Part shown: in pieces, positions 61,101 through 64,000 of the stretch | Numbering within the stretch: the first letter of the stretch is position 1 | Layout of the letters: each line of letters begins with the position of its first letter | NCBI RefSeq assembly: GCF_008312935.1 | Contig: NZ_VSZO01000022.1 | Coordinates: forward strand, 123,542 to 187,541 | Direction: 5' to 3' | DNA length: 64,000 nucleotides | Origin: Roseiconus lacunae | GTDB taxonomy: Bacteria; Planctomycetota; Planctomycetia; Pirellulales; Pirellulaceae | Program-made: the position numbers and the translations under genes | Notes under the pieces: generated by a model | What the model saw: the letters and a program-made list of their open reading frames with translations, nothing else | The model's database searches: none | Told to the model about the DNA's origin: nothing

Positions 61101-64000
61101 GGCGACAAACGCACCAACATTCTGGGTGACCCAACTGACACGGAACTTGCTACCAATCTGGACGTTAGAAACGGGGCTGTCCTGTAAGTCCAAGGTGGCG
61201 ATCGGATCGCCAACGATCAAGTTCGGCAGCCCGATGGCAAATGTATGCGTAAAGGAATCCACACCGGTTTCGCCAGTTGTTCCGTTGCCGTTCTGATCCA
61301 TCGAATTGCCGGCCAGATCGGTGACATTTGGGCCGATCGTGAACTCGTAGGTGCCATTGGCCCGTTGCGGGGGAAACGTGATTCGGAATTTCTTTCCGCC
61401 AAGCGAAACGGGATGGGCAGTGCCAATCTGTCCGGACGGACCCGTCAGCACAACATCGTTGCTCCTGAATGTTGTTGCGTCGATCGGTGAATCAAAGGTC
61501 ACTTCGATCGAGTCGACCAGACGGTGCTGGATGTCTCCGGGAATCGCAGCGGTCACTTGAGGCCCCGTTTTGTCGATCGTGATCGCGGCCGAGTAACTGC
61601 CGCCGAGCGTGTTGCCTGAAAGATCGGCGACAGTACCTGCCAATGAGATCAAGTAATCGCCGGGTTGGCTGATCGGCGTTGAAAGCGCGATGTCGTAGGC
61701 AACATCGCTGCCATCGACCGGGTTGATCGACACGGCTGAAATGGCGGGCACACCTTCTGGAGAAGACACCGTAACTCGCTCGTCAGTTAGCGTTGCCAAA
61801 TCCATCGGCTCGCTGAATTGAACTCGGACTTGTGCGACATCCTGACTGGTTTCTCCCAGTGGCGTGAACGCCGTCACCACCGGTTTCGTCATGTCGGCCA
61901 AAAGCGAGAACGCATCGACAGGAGCGGCTGCAATTTGATTTCCCGCCAAGTCAAAGATGTTGGTCGCCCCCAGTAATTGATAGTCACCTGAAACGAATAG
62001 CGGATCGAATGAGACCTTGTAGGACTCCGCATTTCCAGTCACTTCGCGGAGCACAACGGACTGTCCTGCCGGAGCCGAAAGAGAGAATTCCAGTGATCCT
62101 GGTTCGGTGCTTCCATCGCTGTTAGTCACGGCTTCGCTAAAGGTAACCGCACGCTGCAGCAGTGGCGCCTGTTCGGTTGTAGACCCATCAGGCAACGTTG
62201 GTGCGACTCGGTCTAGAATCAGTGAGGTCGACCGGATCAGGCGGTTTCCGTAAGCCGGATGGAAGATCACTTGGGGAGAGTGACTTCCATCATTGTTGAT
62301 CGAATGGGTGAACGAGTAGATTCCTGGCTGTGACGCAAACACCGATTGCTCTGGAACTCCGTTACGGTCGAAGTCGAATCCGATGGTTCCGATCTGGTTG
62401 ACTGTGACTTCGAACGTAGGTGTAGCGATGTTGGTGATTCCGTCCGAGGAGGAAATTCCGCTATCGCTTTCGGCGGCAAGGGTGACACTGACCGATGCAG
62501 CCGACGTGCTGACTTCGAAGTTACCCACGTAGTCATCGCCTGGTGTTCCGTCGTCGTTTCCGTCCAATTGACCGCCGACAACATTTTGAATGCCCGTAGG
62601 ACCGGAATGAATCTTCAACTGGTAATAACCATCGGGCAAGCCAGTGGTGAATGCATCGGGTGTCAGTGCGACGTCCAATGCGGCTTCGGTGTAAGCGGGC
62701 GTCAGCGCAAACTCCTGGTCATCGCCACCGCCTGGTCTCTGGTCCGCTCCGAGATGGATCAGCGTGTAGTTGTCCGAGTTCCTGGCTGTTGTCAAATCCA
62801 AGGGCACAGAGAAACCGAGTTGGATTTCTGTCAGTGAGGTGGTGACTTTTCCGGACGGCGTTTGAGTGAACACCACCGGTTCATCAGGGACCGTCAATGT
62901 AATCGTTGCTTGATAGCGATCGGTCGCTTCACCGCCTGTGCCATTGCCATCCTGATCCATCAGATTGTCAGCAAGGTCGCTGATTCCAGGGCCGACGGTG
63001 AAGGTGTAGTCGCCCGGTTCGGTCTGGTCTGCAAACGCAAACCGTGCCGTCGTGGGAGTCGGCAACGAGACCATCTCGATCGTGATCGGCCCACCTGGGC
63101 CAATCAGCACCAAGTCGTCAACCTCCAGCGAGTCCGCTTTGATGGGTTCGTCGAATGAGACGTCGATGTGCGAAAGCGAATGTCGAGTCTCTCCGTCCGG
63201 ACGCGAACCAATCACCTTCGGCCCGGAGTCCACAACGGCAACTAGGTACACACCATCGGCTCGAATCTCGGGGTGCAGCTTGATGTTGTTGCCGACAGAA
63301 GATCCGATGACATTATTAAACGTACCATCCACACTCGCAAACGCGAGTATTCTAAATTCATCTGCCAATGAAGGCACGAAGCCATCCACCAGAGAGATCG
63401 AAAGTGAGCCATCAAGCGATGCGGAACCGGAAATAGCGAGCTGATCAAAACTGACTCCAGGTTCCAGTCCGCCAATTTCAACATTAAGCGATCCAGACGC
63501 TTGTTGCAGGAAACCTTCAAGAATAGAAAACGTCCCGATGCCTGGCCCTACATACGTAGCCCCCTTGTTTTGAAGATCGCCATCGACTGTGCCCGCTCCC
63601 GTGAGAGAAACATTTGATGAAATGATCAGTTGGCTTGTTGTAAGCTTTCCACCTGGCGGAACCTGCACGTAGGCGGCGGAAATTGTGGTCGACGTGACAT
63701 TCGAACCAAGATCAATTTGACCACCTCGGGTAGCTCTGATAATCGATTCCGTCGTCGCATAGTTGTAGTTGAAATACCCCGTGAAGCTTGTCAAGTTCGG
63801 AAGATCAACTTGACTGGCCAGTGACTCCGAGCCGCCATCGGCCAGAAAGTGCACCGCACCGCTGGGAACCGTCATCGTCTCCACCGACGTGCCCATCTCG
63901 ACCACACCGCCGTTGAGTGCTTCGACGCGAACTTCGTCATAGGGGTCTCGTACACCCGTCAGACTTGTTAGGTTGGGTAGCGACAAAACGCTACCCACGC
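52122..64000 (-). CDS. Giant exported multidomain protein with dockerin C-terminus, 5' end outside window
   Basis: At least 3958 residues are visible; the frame is open at the window edge, so the start and signal peptide are not seen. Domains by position: solenoid-like repeats with PNLTSLTG/PNLTSFTG (to ~63.25 kb), Ig-like/SbsA-type units (to ~61.2 kb), two CARDB domains (61.2-60.5 kb), about four Calx-beta-like units (60.5-59.2 kb), another CARDB (to ~58.9 kb), a carboxypeptidase-regulatory-like unit (to ~58.6 kb), Ig-like units, a region with the only cysteines of the protein (57.2-56.3 kb), more Ig-like units (55.1-53.1 kb), then two dockerin-type EF-hand pairs (GDADGNGFVG, NMDLDRDGRI, FDVTVDGEIS, YDVNRDGQVS). 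Likely a surface or extracellular scaffold or adhesin. The coupled PEP-CTERM gene may be its anchor (inference). Confidence 0.9.
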   Translation of the reverse strand, partial: VGSVLSLPNLTSLTGVRDPYDEVRVEALNGGVVEMGTSVETMTVPSGAVHFLADGGSESLASQVDLPNLTSFTGYFNYNYATTESIIRATRGGQIDLGSNVTSTTISAAYVQVPPGGKLTTSQLIISSNVSLTGAGTVDGDLQNKGATYVGPGIGTFSILEGFLQQASGSLNVEIGGLEPGVSFDQLAISGSASLDGSLSISLVDGFVPSLADEFRILAFASVDGTFNNVIGSSVGNNIKLHPEIRADGVYLVAVVDSGPKVIGSRPDGETRHSLSHIDVSFDEPIKADSLEVDDLVLIGPGGPITIEMVSLPTPTTARFAFADQTEPGDYTFTVGPGISDLADNLMDQDGNGTGGEATDRYQATITLTVPDEPVVFTQTPSGKVTTSLTEIQLGFSVPLDLTTARNSDNYTLIHLGADQRPGGGDDQEFALTPAYTEAALDVALTPDAFTTGLPDGYYQLKIHSGPTGIQNVVGGQLDGNDDGTPGDDYVGNFEVSTSAASVSVTLAAESDSGISSSDGITNIATPTFEVTVNQIGTIGFDFDRNGVPEQSVFASQPGIYSFTHSINNDGSHSPQVIFHPAYGNRLIRSTSLILDRVAPTLPDGSTTEQAPLLQRAVTFSEAVTNSDGSTEPGSLEFSLSAPAGQSVVLREVTGNAESYKVSFDPLFVSGDYQLLGATNIFDLAGNQIAAAPVDAFSLLADMTKPVVTAFTPLGETSQDVAQVRVQFSEPMDLATLTDERVTVSSPEGVPAISAVSINPVDGSDVAYDIALSTPISQPGDYLISLAGTVADLSGNTLGGSYSAAITIDKTGPQVTAAIPGDIQHRLVDSIEVTFDSPIDATTFRSNDVVLTGPSGQIGTAHPVSLGGKKFRITFPPQRANGTYEFTIGPNVTDLAGNSMDQNGNGTTGETGVDSFTHTFAIGLPNLIVGDPIATLDLQDSPVSNVQIGSKFRVSWVTQNVGAFVASGEVSDRVWLSADSNLDSGDQLLGSFALSGGNQIHPDGRYSGLLTTSIPLTSESVAGDFYILVQTDSVGRVTESNEQDNVRAVPIQLTLPPLPDLVASEIVLPSSVIPGQSFDLTWKVDNIGDDVAEGPWIERVYLSNHADGQNRQLIASFPRSGDLTPTANAIVRTESISLPRQTLNGDVHFMIEVDSGDAVFESDEANQFASLGTLNIPASLKLDFPVAEVAEGGSHVRGTITRNGDVSLPLTVSLDVSVADQLSLPSTVTIAAGQYATRFSVAAIDESVIDADVLVAIQATADGYPSSSDSLTVINNDFPTLDLVFSATTLAEGDEVTATITRGAVATEDVIIRLASSDLAQLNGPATVTLPAGQSSVEVTYTAVDDLLIELQTTHQISVSANGHTGDAESVMIEESDIPALTIEMPSTLSEGSIGPSVIGRVYRETVSSTAVVVQLEASHPDQISLPEFVTIPAGQSYGQFVFAISDDAVVSGDRTVNVTAQALPTNGQSPIESTLVSKSISILEDDGAVLAVSFDQLSVSEGRKTWMTVNRNTEDLSSEVTVNVQVDDDSELVITSPIVIPAGLESVRVEVSGIRDGVIDGDKVVTVTALADGFLSGTGTIVVADGTLPDLEVVALSPSKSIATTNETIDVSWTIRNTGFAPANGIWTQRVFISDDAAIGNDVLAGQYTYTGPLGKGQSYDRTVPVRLPSRSGQYWIVVQTDSTQLITEGLETNNAAIIASAIDVQSAYTATVSTEVETAPADTPVLLTGTATNTDQTPAAFKQVSVHLSVRGTKRVFPAITDAAGNFSLTFNPLPGEGGTYTVGAAHPGEDTAAVQDMFQLVGMRAEPPANAISVKEGAAATSSSITLRNLADVPLTGLSVEVVDAAANLQVTAVAAGNATTIDDLETLEVTYSVSASDSSVRNSQFQLRISSNEAPDVIVPIDVRVVPLVSRLVANTNRLSTSMLVGDQTVVEFTVTNGGGKSSGELEVLLPGGADWLKLATGNTLPELAPGESAPVTLLLTPPSDLGLTAYNGSLIVRGVDSEFEMPFSFRAVSEGTGDVQITVTDEYFYFAEDKPLVSGATVRLLDPFTGVVIASSDQAAPASTSLAASAAEGEATVSIDTEGRVTFIGVPEGPYSLEVNSDDHESYRNNIRIEAGELNEKQVFISRNLVEYTWTVEEIEIEDRTRITIDADFETNVPAPVVTIDGHIDLNELSITGQEKQFDFTIRNAGLIAAEDVAFEFGDHPYYKIIPLVRNIGVLPAQSEVKVPVLVKRVSHEELISTSPQAGALVHAANNTFGSDEIPCEIEARLVWSYICDGPVQRSAPIAVVNVSGTCAADNTLRKSGVIRSGAVTRGGPGVTPVEIVNRPQECGCSYDLIDLKIRSFIPSPLVYNPETFPSWIGPHTTFSGDNRTEFSYSAGSHRGSHQVVVSVDPRFPAGIVWHDPDVGESTLYAGGDHVDGKPWWWYDNPGNAINKRTESEDGLSINAIRISENQILVTMISDISNPLALAAPAINYTVNFLVTQYCNSPPRVSFQGTHDGFPAYELYVQRERMHEYTPESIFGPFLLFPKEDISFSGVWSPLSVPAKQVQDSQIALAPFSTTPATCASVTINVDQTVLAQRTAYEGSLHFRNNTNSIVSDISFDVVIIDDQLQLSNDRFLIEPIFMSGVDSNSVPAGSAMEFRWRILPFSDHLQSEALTYLIGGSLTYTINGQQVSVSLDETEIVVQPEASLQLDYFLQRDVISDDPHTVEVESAEPFTLAVQVQNNGGGAARNLRIESAQPRIVENEKGLLIDFEITGTRVNGEEKRRSLTAGFGDVGPGELAIAEWEMESTLQGLFVDYNATFEHVSGLGDNRFSLIKDVQIHELIHVANAAQVDGDDGLPDFLVNDLPDPSDLPDTLYLSDGSVVEVGLGTATAVDAPPVIDDLRVAVTAEMVDGWSYLKMDDPGNGQFSLLSVLRSDGTELPLENFWQTDRTFVGGGLRPVLEDSIHLLDYNSTGSYTFVFTNGDLIGPKIAGFAGVDPNPTTQAINLIDVQFDETLDLASFDAGDVTLTKNGVAIDLANVTISPQGNDTYRIAGLGGMTSDDAVYELSVNLAGLTDQVGNAGMGTESFRWVKGETAPAILGLSGVPSGLTNDIANTIDVEFSKTIDASSFSAADLSLARDGVEVADNEITVAQLGERTFRIGNLSRLTSADADYRLTIDAEGVQDAAGLQGVGSAIAQWTLDSTAPVLIQVVQPPTNPRNIVVQQIDLLFSEPIDVSSLDVDDLSLVRSGSPENLIAGDARVSFEDRGNNLIRVRGLNWVQAFVSDPQVADFTLSVVAAGIMDPAGNAGIGTTSATWTVDLDKPLAATNLELRTLTGPVVNGQVNARKATVTGTLAEPGLSISIRSTTNDTELARKTITGTTFEIPIEFPSSGSQRLQVRVVDPAGNVADTFIEDLFVRDIAPSIDSIDGLPGQFTNQPLGDLTIRFVDPIVAGSLTTASLSLKRNGGVELIGAQVAITPDSDSKVFTIDGLGGLTELEGRYDLLLTLDGITNASGLTSTGTLAFDWITDLTSPSSAVSALSATQALPSFVIGVTGSDPGIAVDVDGAGISAYDLYVSVAGAPFEYFETLPFSAASTTFVGEENTEYRFYSVARDSAGNVEPPPSAPDTQTTISRLGPAVDALGVQGVLTARSFVDRIEIEFEGQTNLDDLIADSLMSSAFTLTHLGMNANTDEAKSIEISESQFRYQYDLTMDRGLLIWSLDSFASSTSSLEDGIYVVELDSSLITDVAGFPLDGDGDGTGGGTYRYEFHRLAGDADGNGFVGPTDMAVVLGSLGATPSSSKWNENMDLDRDGRITVRDRVLVARALNRGITPAGSASIPSDRLTPFDVTVDGEISPLDALAVINQIARSESGVMSDRESTIDRTGVYDVNRDGQVSPVDALFVINQLARMSAADNDSNLGSAAANDHREATAMFDLLKTLPSTEQVGDDLEDEILTILANDSATQ

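Noticed and set aside
1..64000. Transposase, integrase or prophage genes
   Set aside because: No product in either strand showed their motifs. The only mobile-like features are non-coding palindromic elements.

Overview
The window looks like chromosomal DNA of a planctomycete, most likely of the Pirellulaceae (Rhodopirellula-like). This is inference. It rests on a giant exported protein with CARDB, Calx-beta-like and dockerin repeats beside a PEP-CTERM protein, a DUF1080 protein, TadE/TadG-type proteins, many exported proteins of unknown function, and frequent GTG/TTG starts with weak ribosome binding sites. I saw no transposase, prophage or CRISPR array.

Layout. 1-6.2 kb: 3' part of a secretin gene, citrate synthase, a thioredoxin-fold protein and an exported beta-helix protein. 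6.2-8.8 kb, minus strand: an exported protein, TadG-like and TadE-like genes behind a leader with the hallmarks of a class I cyclic-di-GMP riboswitch. 9-16.5 kb: an EEP-family nuclease/phosphatase, DUF4112, a stand-alone LigD-type phosphoesterase domain, two exported or membrane proteins and an NAD-dependent epimerase. 16.9-24.5 kb: rpe coupled to a histidine-phosphatase-fold protein that has lost its catalytic histidines, an Lgt-like membrane protein, an RNase Z-like hydrolase and several exported proteins. 24.5-27.3 kb: a long structured leader, rho and a tRNA-Ser(GGA). 27.3-36.6 kb: thioredoxin lipoprotein, dihydroorotase, rhodanese, two translationally coupled amidohydrolase genes and a lactate/malate dehydrogenase-like gene. 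36.6-44.1 kb, minus strand: an exopolysaccharide cluster (chain-length protein, sugar transferase with a degenerate GGDEF domain, two glycosyltransferases, polysaccharide deacetylase) ending with an FHA-GGDEF diguanylate cyclase. 44.3-51.3 kb: methyltransferase, TlpA-like redoxin, DUF1080, LuxR-type regulator, Gfo/Idh/MocA oxidoreductase and ROK kinase. 51.4-64 kb, minus strand: PEP-CTERM protein and the giant dockerin protein, whose 5' end lies outside the window.

Two themes link genes. The first is cyclic-di-GMP: a probable riboswitch in front of a pilus-like export operon, an active-looking diguanylate cyclase beside the polysaccharide genes, and a degenerate GGDEF domain fused to the sugar transferase. 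The second is a set of proteins that keep a fold but have lost catalytic residues: the histidine phosphatase, two of three amidohydrolase units, the receiver domain, the Lgt-like protein and the GGDEF-like domain. A family of ~125-130 bp palindromic elements with terminal inverted repeats (three fuller copies plus fragments) is scattered between genes.
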